This document shows, piece by piece, positions 1 to 6,670 of a DNA stretch of 7,660 nucleotides. Within the stretch, counting starts at the first letter, position 1, and each line of letters starts with the position of its first letter. Under the pieces are notes generated by a model, which was not told the origin of the DNA, ran no database searches, and was given only the letters and a program-made list of their open reading frames with translations. A program made the position numbers and the translations under genes. Source of the stretch: Gammaproteobacteria bacterium (lineage in GTDB: Bacteria; Pseudomonadota; Gammaproteobacteria; Chromatiales; Chromatiaceae); contig JABDQZ010000084.1 of NCBI GenBank assembly GCA_013041975.1, positions 1 to 7,660 of the forward strand, in the 5' to 3' direction.

Positions 1-702
1 GTCATCTTCAGTGGAGGTTTGCTGCTGGTAATAACGCTTTTGGCAGGGGTGTCTTTGAAGTCTCATCCATGGTTTTTTGTTGGCTGGTTCTTCTTTCTCG
101 GTACTCTGGTTCCGGTGATTGGTATTGTTCAAGTAGGCGCACAATCCATAGCAGATCGCTACACCTACATTCCTTACATAGGCTTGTTTGTGATTTTTTC
201 CTGGGGCATTGAAGTATTAAAACAACATTTGAACTCACTTAAGGCCTTTATAAATTTGACTGTTGTTTTCTGGGTGGGGCTGCTGTTCATTATCGCGTTT
301 AATTATATTTCCCTGTGGAAAAACGATGTTTCCTTGTTTAAGCGTGTTCTTGAGGTGCATGATCCAGGATACCAGGAAGTTCTGAATGTCGATGTCGAGC
401 GAAGTCAATCACGAGAGGTTTTTACCAGCTTGTCTGGAATTTATTTAAATGTGGGCATTGCCTATTACCAGGCAGGAATGTTTGCGCAAGCCAAAAAACA
501 TTTGCTTGAATCTATCCGCATCTATCCGAATTTGCCTACGGCTTATTACCTATTAGGAAAAGTTCTGCTGGAACAAAAACGTTACGAATTAGCCTATGGT
601 TTTATCCACACGGCAAAAGAAATGGATTCGGAGCGAGAAGCAGAGTACCGCCAAGAACTTGAGTATGTTGAACGATTAATTCAAGAAGATAGTAACAAAT
701 AA
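1..702 (+). CDS. TMTC-like GT-C membrane protein with C-terminal TPRs (3' part only)
   Basis: The reading frame is open from the first base, so the start lies upstream of the window; 233 residues precede the TAA at 700-702. The visible part begins in a hydrophobic helix, continues into the conserved loop VGAQSIADRYTYIPY (about residues 45-59), then has two further membrane segments. A soluble tail follows with two TPR-like units (about residues 145-210, e.g. NVGIAYYQAGMFAQAKKHLLE). It is a clear paralogue of the next gene: in the 49-residue stretch around the loop, 41 residues match by hand count. Homologues with this architecture include eukaryotic TMTC1-4, known as protein O-mannosyltransferases, and many uncharacterised bacterial TPR proteins. 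By family it is probably a polyprenyl-phosphate-sugar-dependent glycosyltransferase acting on the periplasmic face; that is inference. The catalytic N-terminal half lies outside the window and cannot be judged. The next gene starts 8 bases downstream, indicating co-transcription. Confidence 0.85.
   Translation, partial: VIFSGGLLLVITLLAGVSLKSHPWFFVGWFFFLGTLVPVIGIVQVGAQSIADRYTYIPYIGLFVIFSWGIEVLKQHLNSLKAFINLTVVFWVGLLFIIAFNYISLWKNDVSLFKRVLEVHDPGYQEVLNVDVERSQSREVFTSLSGIYLNVGIAYYQAGMFAQAKKHLLESIRIYPNLPTAYYLLGKVLLEQKRYELAYGFIHTAKEMDSEREAEYRQELEYVERLIQEDSNK
81..189 (+). repeat. Diverged direct repeat, copy 1 (inside first TMTC-like gene)
   Basis: This stretch aligns without gaps to 1670-1778 at a constant offset of 1589 bases, with about 23 mismatches in 109 bases by hand count. 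Many of the differences are at third codon positions. It is the best-conserved DNA trace of the tandem gene duplication and encodes the conserved loop ending in DRYTYIPY. Confidence 0.8.
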
Positions 703-710
703 TTTAAGCT

Positions 711-2273
711 ATGGATTTTCAATCAAACAATATTAAACGCCTGGTTGTATTTTGCATCATGCTCGTAACAGTCGTTTTGTATTTACCGGTATATGAATTC
801 AAGTATATCAACTTTGATGATTATGATTATGTAATTCATAATCCATACGTTCGCAACGGGATTTCTCTCGAAGGGCTGGTTTGGGCGCTGACCAGCTCTG
901 ATCATGCAAACTGGTATCCGTTGACATGGTTGTCTCACATGCTGGATGTCCAGCTTTTTGGCCTGGAGCCGGGTGGTCATCACGTCACCAATGTGATTTT
1001 CCATTTAATGAATACCTTACTGCTTCTGTATTTTCTTCTAAAAGCAACGGGTCATTTTTATCCTGCAGCTTTGGTTGCCATTTTGTTTGCGATTCATCCT
1101 GCACATGTCGAGTCGGTGGCCTGGATTGCAGAACGTAAGGATGTATTAAGTGCGTTTTTCTTCTTCCTGTCACTGCTTGCCTACTGGTGGTATGTGCAGA
1201 AAAAGTGCATGTCCAGGTATCTGCTGGTATTTGTGAGTGTCACTATGGCTTTTATGTCCAAGCCCATGGCGATTACCTTGCCATTCGTTTTGATGCTATT
1301 GGATTTCTGGCCCCTTGGGCGTGTCGCTTTGACAAAATCTTCAATCAAAAATGATTTAACCGTTTTGGTCATCGAAAAACTCCCTTTTTTGATGTTGGTT
1401 CCACTTTTGGGAGTGATGACTTTTCTTGCTCAGCAGGATTCCGGTGCAATGACTGTGGGTGATTTGTTCAGCCTGGCAGAGCGAACTCAGAATGCTTTGG
1501 TGTCCTATGCGCGGTACTTCGGGAAGGCAATGTATCCCGTTGGTCTAACTGTATTTTATCCTCACCCGGGGCTATGGCCTTTATCTAAAGTGATATTAAG
1601 TGGTGTATTAATTTTCATTATTACACTGTTGACGGTACTTCTTTATAAGAGAAAACCTTATCTTTTTGTTGGCTGGTTTATTTTCCTGGGAACACTGGTT
1701 CCGGTGATCGGGATCGTTCAGGTTGGTGCCCAGTCAATCGCAGATCGTTATACCTACATACCTTATCTGGGCTTGTTTATTATGCTTTCATGGGGCATAA
1801 GAGATGTTGTCAACTATTCGGCATTTTCCCGTACGCTTATTTTTACGATAATTTTTGGCTGGTTGATCGCTTTCTGGGTGATGGCTTCAACCTATCTGTC
1901 GTATTGGAAATATGATGCACGCTTGTTTTCTCATACTTTGCAGGTCCATGATCCCGGATATGAAGCAGTCCTGAAAGGGAAGTCAATCGAACGATCTGTT
2001 CCATTTGGCTTGGCCTTTATGTATTCAAACCTGGGTATGTCGCTTATGGAAGTTGGTCTGTATGACGAAGCAGAAGTTCATCTTCTTGAAGCAACAAGAA
2101 TATTCCCTCAGCACTTTAAGCCATACTATAATTTAGGTTTGGTCTATTTAAAAACAGGAAAATATCAAAAAGCCAGAGAATATATTGTCCATGCACGCAA
2201 GCTCAGCCCGGAACATAGTGCTGAATTTGATAAAGACCTCGAGTCACTTGATCGGATAATATCCGAAAATTGA
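711..2273 (+). CDS. TMTC-like GT-C glycosyltransferase with C-terminal TPR repeats
   Basis: A 520-residue polytopic protein. Helix 1 (about 11-27) leads to the periplasmic acidic motif FDDYDYV (35-41), placed where GT-C enzymes carry catalytic or metal-binding acids, followed by WYPLTWLSHMLD (68-79). Then come HPAHVESVAWIAERKDVL (129-146) and MSKPMAITLPFVLMLLDFWP (182-201), signatures of bacterial TMTC-like proteins, and more helices with GAQSIADRYTYIPY (339-352). A soluble tail from about 435 holds two TPR units (e.g. NLGLVYLKTGKYQKAREYI). Eukaryotic TMTC1-4 are protein O-mannosyltransferases using a dolichyl-linked sugar; a bacterial member would be expected to use a polyprenyl-phosphate sugar in the periplasm, with unknown acceptor. 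The ATG at 711 is the only start that keeps helix 1 intact; no good Shine-Dalgarno is visible, so coupling to the gene 8 bases upstream is likely. The stop shares one base with the next ATG (TGATG). Enzymatic activity is inferred from family only. Confidence 0.85.
   Translation: MDFQSNNIKRLVVFCIMLVTVVLYLPVYEFKYINFDDYDYVIHNPYVRNGISLEGLVWALTSSDHANWYPLTWLSHMLDVQLFGLEPGGHHVTNVIFHLMNTLLLLYFLLKATGHFYPAALVAILFAIHPAHVESVAWIAERKDVLSAFFFFLSLLAYWWYVQKKCMSRYLLVFVSVTMAFMSKPMAITLPFVLMLLDFWPLGRVALTKSSIKNDLTVLVIEKLPFLMLVPLLGVMTFLAQQDSGAMTVGDLFSLAERTQNALVSYARYFGKAMYPVGLTVFYPHPGLWPLSKVILSGVLIFIITLLTVLLYKRKPYLFVGWFIFLGTLVPVIGIVQVGAQSIADRYTYIPYLGLFIMLSWGIRDVVNYSAFSRTLIFTIIFGWLIAFWVMASTYLSYWKYDARLFSHTLQVHDPGYEAVLKGKSIERSVPFGLAFMYSNLGMSLMEVGLYDEAEVHLLEATRIFPQHFKPYYNLGLVYLKTGKYQKAREYIVHARKLSPEHSAEFDKDLESLDRIISEN
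1670..1778 (+). repeat. Diverged direct repeat, copy 2 (inside second TMTC-like gene)
   Basis: Counterpart of 81-189 at an offset of 1589 bases. The offset is close to the length of the complete gene plus its 8-base spacer, as expected if the unit duplicated was a whole gene. Confidence 0.8.
2252..2266. repeat. Perfect 15-base inverted repeat just before the first GtrA start
   Basis: TCGGATA-A-TATCCGA is a perfect dyad with 7-base arms around a single base. It sits inside the last codons of the TMTC-like gene and ends six bases before the GtrA ATG at 2273. As RNA it could form a 5-base-pair stem with a five-base loop over the place where a ribosome binding site would lie. A role in translational coupling is conjecture; a repeat of this size can occur by chance in several kilobases. 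Confidence 0.35.
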
Positions 2274-2680
2274 TGCCCATTATTATGTTGAACAAGATTA
2301 TCAATCTACCTGAAATCTACCGCTATATCATAGCCGGGTCGATTGCATTTGCATCAGATATGTCTTCACTGTATGTATTGGTTGAAATATTTGGTTTTCA
2401 TTACCTGGTATCAAATGTTTTCAGTTATTCAATTGGCCTGGTGGTCGTGTATTTTTTGAATATCAAATGGGTATTTCCGGTAAGAAAATATAGCCAGATA
2501 AGCATAGAGTTTTCTATTTTTTCAATCATTGCATTTACCGGGCTGATAATCAGTGAAATCTTGATGTGGTTCACAGTGGAAAAATACAACTTGCCCTATT
2601 TTCATGCAAAAATTATCGCCACGGCTTTTGTATTTGGTTTTAATTTCCTTCTTAGAAAAATTTTATTATTCAGTCGATAA
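2273..2680 (+). CDS. GtrA-family membrane protein (putative lipid-linked sugar flippase)
   Basis: The 135 residues contain four predicted membrane helices (about 16-38, 42-63, 76-99 and 108-132), the size and layout of the GtrA family. Recognisable family features are the helix-1 aspartate (D29), the helix-2 end YFLNIKWVF (60-68) and a final helix containing NFLLRKILLF. GtrA proteins are thought to move polyprenyl-phosphate-linked monosaccharides across the inner membrane, or to assist that step; direct biochemical proof is limited. The ATG at 2273 is chosen because it overlaps the upstream stop as TGATG; a TTG three bases earlier and an ATG at 2285 are less likely. The DPM-like glycosyltransferase follows four bases after the stop, so this protein probably handles that enzyme's product. 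The flanking TMTC-like proteins are the obvious candidate users of the translocated sugar. Confidence 0.9.
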   Translation: MPIIMLNKIINLPEIYRYIIAGSIAFASDMSSLYVLVEIFGFHYLVSNVFSYSIGLVVVYFLNIKWVFPVRKYSQISIEFSIFSIIAFTGLIISEILMWFTVEKYNLPYFHAKIIATAFVFGFNFLLRKILLFSR

Positions 2681-2684
2681 GTTA

Positions 2685-3428
2685 ATGTTGAATTCAAAGA
2701 AAGTTGTTGTAGTCATGCCCGCATACAATGCGGAATCTACCCTTTCATCTACCTATAACGAGATTCCGAAAGATATCGTTGACGAAGTGATCTTGGTAGA
2801 TGACTCCAGTACTGACAGGACTGCAGATGTTGCGCGTTCCATTGGTATAGAACATGTGCACGTGCATAAGACAAACAGGGGTTACGGTGGTAATCAGAAG
2901 ACCTGTTATCAGGAAGCTCTCAATCTCGGTGCTGATATTGTTATTATGGTTCATCCTGATTACCAGTATACGCCAAAGCTTATAACGGCCATGTCTTCGT
3001 TGATCTCAGAAGGCTTGTTCGACTGTGTGTTGGGTTCAAGGATTCTGGGGGTCGGTGCTCTTAAGGGAGGGATGCCTATGCACAAGTACCTTGCCAACCG
3101 GTTGTTAACTTTCATGCAAAATGTTTTTGCAGGTTACAAACTTTCTGAATACCACACCGGCTATCGAGCCTTTTCAAAAGAGGTGCTTGAGGGAATCAAT
3201 CTAGAGAAAAACTCGGATGATTTTATATTTGATAACCAGATGCTCCTGCAGATAATCGGAAACGGCTATTATATCGGAGAAGTCACCTGTCCGACATTGT
3301 ATGCAGAAGAGTCCTCTTCGATTGCTGGCTGGAAACTTTTTAAGTATGGCGTTGGCGTTTTATACGAGACACTGGTTTTTCGCATGGCAAAAATGGGGCT
3401 GCTGAAAAGCACCATTTATAATGTTTAA
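2685..3428 (+). CDS. GT2 glycosyltransferase, DPM/DPG-synthase-like, without membrane helices
   Basis: A 247-residue GT-A-fold enzyme. VVVVMPAYNAE (7-17) opens the nucleotide-binding fold, and VDDSSTDRT (38-46) supplies the nucleotide-sugar aspartates. NRGYGGNQK (64-72) follows, and VHPDYQYTP (89-97) stands where most relatives have a DXD metal motif. GSRILGVGALKGG (117-129), the TGYRAFS segment (158-164) and SDDFIFDNQM (177-186) complete the pattern of a DPM-like subfamily often found near polysaccharide genes. The expected reaction is NDP-sugar + polyprenyl phosphate giving polyprenyl-phosphate sugar on the cytoplasmic face; the sugar is unknown. No transmembrane segment is seen; the C-terminus (about 224-242) could be an amphipathic surface helix. 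I chose ATG 2685, four bases after the GtrA stop. An in-frame ATG at 2604 would add 27 residues that overlap GtrA and precede the normal start of the fold. The stop overlaps the convergent gene's stop. Confidence 0.9.
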   Translation: MLNSKKVVVVMPAYNAESTLSSTYNEIPKDIVDEVILVDDSSTDRTADVARSIGIEHVHVHKTNRGYGGNQKTCYQEALNLGADIVIMVHPDYQYTPKLITAMSSLISEGLFDCVLGSRILGVGALKGGMPMHKYLANRLLTFMQNVFAGYKLSEYHTGYRAFSKEVLEGINLEKNSDDFIFDNQMLLQIIGNGYYIGEVTCPTLYAEESSSIAGWKLFKYGVGVLYETLVFRMAKMGLLKSTIYNV

Positions 3429-3435
3429 TCAGCAG
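3399..3435. terminator. Inverted repeat spanning the overlapping convergent stops (possible weak bidirectional terminator)
   Basis: CTGCTGA (3399-3405) and TCAGCAG (3429-3435) are perfect 7-base arms around 23 bases that contain both stop codons. Inside the loop, CATT-TAT-AATG (3413-3423) gives a smaller dyad. No U-tract follows on the + strand; on the - strand the stem is followed by CCCCATTTTT. It is therefore at best a weak intrinsic terminator, but it is the only hairpin I see between two converging operons. Confidence 0.3.
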
Positions 3436-5602
3436 TAGTTTCCAGGTTTCCCGAAACCAGTTTGATTGCCCATTCAACAAAAGAAATACTGTCAAACTCA
3501 CCCTTTTCGATTTTTGTTCGAATATCCAGTGTTTGTTCGATAATGTCCTGGTGTTTATCAGGATCTGTTGAATAAAGCAGCATGTCGATCAAGCGAGTGG
3601 CCTTTTCCAGTTTGCCTTCAATGGTGGCGCTTAATGCAAACATGTAGAGCGTGTCGGGTTCATGCATGATGCGGTAAGGGTTGACGGTTTTATTAAACAG
3701 GCGGTATGCGGCCGAAAAATCCTGTTCAAAATAGTGTGTTGTTGCCATGGCCAGTTCAACTTTTGCCCTGGAATCCTGGTTAGTCATCTCCAATGCTTTT
3801 TCGAACGAAGTATGAGAGGGCTCAAATTGTTCAAGCTGCTGATAAACGCGGCCAAGAATATAATGACTGTTCGGGTCGTGGGGGCTGAGACGTGCAAACA
3901 CCAGTGCATACTGTAGTGCCTTGTCATTTTCCTGTTTTTCAAGATGGTGGATTGCCAGGACTCGATTGATGCCGGCAAGATGAGGTGAAATGCCCAGGAG
4001 CCTTTCAAGCTCATTGGTGTATTCCTTTTCGCTATTTTCCTTTTTATCGAAAAGTGCATGTGGATTAACAGCATTTAGTCCATACCTGGAAACGAGCTCA
4101 TCTTGTTTGTCTCTGTTTGCATATAGCACCAGGGCATCATCAACAAATACCGGTTGAAATTCGGGTAGTTTAGCGATGTTTTGACTGGCAGGCTGATGAT
4201 TGATACGCATCAGTAGCCAGTCGATATCATAAGTTTTGACAAATTGTCTCAGTCCGTATTCCGTATTGTATGCGCGGGTCAATTTAAACATGTTCATGTC
4301 AGTGGAAGGTGGAAACTGCATATCTATAAACGTTTTAATGTTCGGGTGAAGTTTCCATTCAACATAGCCGGCAATGGATGGAGGAGCCAATACATGGCCG
4401 GTGGCATTGGTCTTTTTCACAAAATCACCAATGCCGGTAGGAAGATGGCGATCGTCGAATGGGTAACTGCCAAACTGGTTGGCTTTTTGATAGATGGTGC
4501 TGCCGGTCAAAATGATGATGATCGATAATGCCAGATGTACTGGAAGGCGTCCTTTGGTGAGTGTGAAAAACACTGGAACTGGTTTTATTAACAAGTAGCT
4601 AACGACCGGGATACATAACAGAAGCCATTCCCAGACGAAACGTGAGCCTCTGAATAACAGGAACAGGCCACCAATTAAAAGAATGCCTGCTGATAAAGGA
4701 AGCTGCTTTTTAAAAGTTAATACAATGAAAGTCCAGGACGACAGCAGAAATAGCAGTGTCATTGCGGTGTGCAATGGAATGACTGTGCCATTGATTTGTA
4801 TTGTAGATAATGCCTTGTCATCCAGGCTGGTCAACTCGCCAATATATTGATAGGTGTCTTTGTCAATATTAAAGGGTGCAAGAAATAACTCCCAACCGTA
4901 TGGATTGATAAGAAATGCCGGGGCGCACATAACTATTGAAACCAGGTAGAGATAAGGCCTGTCAACACCGGTGTTCTCATTTTGGATGAGTTTGATGAGT
5001 ACAGGCAATGCATAGCCTCCACAAATTAATGCGGGTACTGGCCATTCAACGCCATGAATATTGGCCCAGGGAATTGTGAGGATGGGTAGTACAGGTGTTA
5101 AATTGGGCCTGTATTGCAGTATATAGAGAAATATCGTGATAAACAGATAGGAAAACAGGTGGGGCCTTAGCTGGTAGACGCGGCCATCGTAGATAATAAT
5201 AAAAACAGCCAGCAACAATAATAGAATCACTGCATTCTTTTCGCCGTGATTTTTGGTAAATAAGGTAAAAAGCATGAGCACCGTCGAGGCACCCAGCACG
5301 GATCGTAATATCGCCAGTCCTTGGTAACCTGCAAGGTCGAAAATCTTGAATATGATTGCCTGGAATCCCCAGTAGTAATTGGTCCATTCCTGTTGGGGCT
5401 CGATAAATGAGAAAAAAGGTGTAGTTGGTATACTCAGGTTTTCCCAGAAAAAACGCCCGCCATTCAGGTGATACCACATATCCGTATCGCCCATACGGAT
5501 CGGCATCATGAACAGGTACAGAATGTAGCTAAACAGCAACAGGTAAATATAAGGAAGAGCGCTGTCTTTTGTGAAAAAATGACTATTATTCTGGCTAGGC
5601 AT
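3425..5602 (-). CDS. Polytopic GT-C-like membrane protein with C-terminal TPR-like repeats
   Basis: A 725-residue protein with roughly ten or more hydrophobic segments in its first 370 residues. After helix 1 comes GDTDMWYHLNGGRFFWE (38-54). This resembles the DxDxWWHL-type motif of uncharacterised bacterial membrane proteins and could be the GT-C acidic site (D39, D41). Other marks of that group are the later segments LINPYGWELFLAPF and SRFVWEWLLLCIPV. A soluble part then contains GIGDFVKKTNATGHVLAPP and FIDMQFPPS. From about residue 550 the tail is helical, with at least one good TPR (SHYILGRVYQQLEQFEPSHT) and weaker units. Likely role: a periplasmic-face glycosyltransferase or other envelope-polymer protein; substrate unknown, activity unproven. 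It is not closely similar to the TMTC-like pair and lacks their HPAHVES motif. The ATG at 5602 precedes helix 1; no clear Shine-Dalgarno is seen. The gene is convergent with the GT2 at 2685-3428 and divergent from that at 5711-6670. Confidence 0.8.
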   Translation of the reverse strand: MPSQNNSHFFTKDSALPYIYLLLFSYILYLFMMPIRMGDTDMWYHLNGGRFFWENLSIPTTPFFSFIEPQQEWTNYYWGFQAIIFKIFDLAGYQGLAILRSVLGASTVLMLFTLFTKNHGEKNAVILLLLLAVFIIIYDGRVYQLRPHLFSYLFITIFLYILQYRPNLTPVLPILTIPWANIHGVEWPVPALICGGYALPVLIKLIQNENTGVDRPYLYLVSIVMCAPAFLINPYGWELFLAPFNIDKDTYQYIGELTSLDDKALSTIQINGTVIPLHTAMTLLFLLSSWTFIVLTFKKQLPLSAGILLIGGLFLLFRGSRFVWEWLLLCIPVVSYLLIKPVPVFFTLTKGRLPVHLALSIIIILTGSTIYQKANQFGSYPFDDRHLPTGIGDFVKKTNATGHVLAPPSIAGYVEWKLHPNIKTFIDMQFPPSTDMNMFKLTRAYNTEYGLRQFVKTYDIDWLLMRINHQPASQNIAKLPEFQPVFVDDALVLYANRDKQDELVSRYGLNAVNPHALFDKKENSEKEYTNELERLLGISPHLAGINRVLAIHHLEKQENDKALQYALVFARLSPHDPNSHYILGRVYQQLEQFEPSHTSFEKALEMTNQDSRAKVELAMATTHYFEQDFSAAYRLFNKTVNPYRIMHEPDTLYMFALSATIEGKLEKATRLIDMLLYSTDPDKHQDIIEQTLDIRTKIEKGEFDSISFVEWAIKLVSGNLETTAD

Positions 5603-5710
5603 TGTAAAAACTTATGTTTTAGTTGTTATCCTGTTGTAAGCAGGTTCAAATAGATGCAATGTCTATTAAGACTAGCGTAATTGTACAGCAATCAAGGAAA
5701 AAAATTATTC
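5603..5710. promoter_or_regulatory. Divergent intergenic region, presumed promoters for both directions
   Basis: These 108 bases separate the - strand GT-C gene from the + strand GT2 gene and are the only place in the window where both must be started. The region is AT-rich. I found no convincing sigma-70 pair: on + the best pieces are TTGTAA (5634-5639) and TATTAA (5664-5669), whose spacing is too long. On - there is TTACAA then CATAAG, 17 bases apart, a poor match. AAGGA at 5694-5698 may be the ribosome binding site for the GT2 ATG at 5711, though its 12-base spacing is long. Two imperfect or short dyads lie inside (5630-5644 and 5649-5667). Confidence 0.5.
5649..5667. repeat. Inverted repeat in divergent intergenic region (possible operator)
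   Basis: AATAGA (5649-5654) and TCTATT (5662-5667) are perfect 6-base arms separated by seven bases, a 19-base dyad near the middle of the divergent spacer and overlapping the weak -10-like TATTAA. The layout suits a dimeric regulator, but arms this short have a fair chance of occurring by accident in 108 bases. No regulator gene is seen in the window. Confidence 0.25.
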
Positions 5711-6670
5711 ATGATCGCAACAGAATCTTCCATAGCCCTTATTCTGCCTGCCTATAATGAAGCATTGACCATTTCGGATACGCTTCACGATTTCTTCCAA
5801 TTTATTCCTGAAGCCCGCTTTATTGTGATTGATAATAACTCGTCCGACAAAACCGGTGAAATTGCGCGGAATGTCATTGACAAGTTGGGAATCAGTGGTG
5901 AAGTGCTCTATGAGCAGCGTCAGGGGAAAGGTAACGCAGTGAGAAAGGCCTTCATGGAAGTAGATGCTGATATTTATGTTATGGCTGATGCCGACACCAC
6001 TTATCCGGCTTCTCATGTGAAAGATATGATTGCTGCAGTTTTGAACGGAGAGGCAGACATGGTTGTCGGTGACCGCCATTCTGGCGGACATTACAGTGAT
6101 CAGAACAAGCGTAATTTCCATGAAATCGGTAATAATTTAGTAAAGTGGATGGTAAACGGCCTGTTTAAAGCTGATTTGGCCGATATTATGAGTGGTTACA
6201 GGGTGTTTTCCAGAAGATTTGTAAAAAATTACCCGGTATTGGTATCCGGTTTTCAAATTGAAACTGATATGAGTTTACATGCGCTGGATAAAAGGTTTGT
6301 GATTAAAGAGATGCCGGTGACTTATCAGGATAGACCGGAAGGCTCAAATTCCAAACTGGATACATTTGGAGATGGCGCCAGAGTTATCTTTACCATCGTC
6401 CAGATTTTAAGATACTACCGGCCCATGATCTTTTTCGGTTTTATTTCATTTATGTTTTTTTTGGCAGGCCTGATCGCCGGATATCCCGTCATCATGGACT
6501 GGATACTCTACAAATATATTTACCATGTGCCTCTGGCTATTCTCGCAGCGGGTCTGGAGGTTTCGGCAATTCTTTCCCTGGGTATTGGTTTAATACTTGA
6601 CAGCATTACCCATCAGAACAAGATGGCATTCGAACATAAGCTTCTCTCAGAAAAGCGAAAACCAGAATAA
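5711..6670 (+). CDS. GT2 glycosyltransferase, DPM-like, with two C-terminal membrane helices
   Basis: A 319-residue enzyme. ALILPAYNEA (9-18) and VIDNNSSDKT (39-48) form the nucleotide-sugar site, QGKGNAVRKAF (71-81) follows, and ADADTTYP (92-99) carries the classical DXD metal motif (D93, D95). The later MSGYRVFSRRF and YQDRPEGSNSKL segments are typical of polyprenyl-phosphate glycosyltransferases of the GtrB/DPM class. Two helices (about 239-256 and 273-296) anchor the C-terminus in the inner membrane, followed by a short basic tail. Expected role: transfer of a sugar from a nucleotide donor to polyprenyl phosphate; the sugar is not predictable. The ATG at 5711 is preferred because it starts eight residues before the fold; a TTG at 5681 would add ten residues. 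The GtrA-family gene follows after 26 bases, forming the second GT2-GtrA pair in the window. It differs clearly from the left-block GT2 in its metal motif and its membrane anchor. Confidence 0.92.
   Translation: MIATESSIALILPAYNEALTISDTLHDFFQFIPEARFIVIDNNSSDKTGEIARNVIDKLGISGEVLYEQRQGKGNAVRKAFMEVDADIYVMADADTTYPASHVKDMIAAVLNGEADMVVGDRHSGGHYSDQNKRNFHEIGNNLVKWMVNGLFKADLADIMSGYRVFSRRFVKNYPVLVSGFQIETDMSLHALDKRFVIKEMPVTYQDRPEGSNSKLDTFGDGARVIFTIVQILRYYRPMIFFGFISFMFFLAGLIAGYPVIMDWILYKYIYHVPLAILAAGLEVSAILSLGIGLILDSITHQNKMAFEHKLLSEKRKPE

Noticed and set aside
783..1372. Open frames on the - strand and in other + frames inside the TMTC-like gene
   Set aside because: All overlap a gene with strong family motifs, show no recognisable domains and are typical shadow frames.
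1..2273. First and second TMTC-like genes as halves of one broken gene
   Set aside because: The two share the same C-terminal region side by side, and the second is complete with its own start and N-terminal motifs, so this is a duplication and not a frameshift.
2604..2684. Upstream ATG that would extend the left-block GT2 by 27 residues into the GtrA gene
   Set aside because: The extension is a frame-shifted reading of the GtrA C-terminus, and the GT2 fold normally begins only a few residues before the VVMPAYN strand. ATG 2685 fits better.
3662..5477. Several 60-140-residue open frames overlapping the - strand GT-C gene
   Set aside because: They are alternative-frame readings of a clear 725-residue membrane protein and have no membrane or domain pattern of their own.
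5681..5710. TTG start adding ten residues to the second GT2
   Set aside because: The added residues are not family-like, and AAGGA lies between this TTG and the ATG at 5711, supporting the latter.
5603..5710. Specific sigma-70 promoter calls in the divergent spacer
   Set aside because: No -35/-10 pair on either strand combines good matches with proper spacing, so only the region is annotated.
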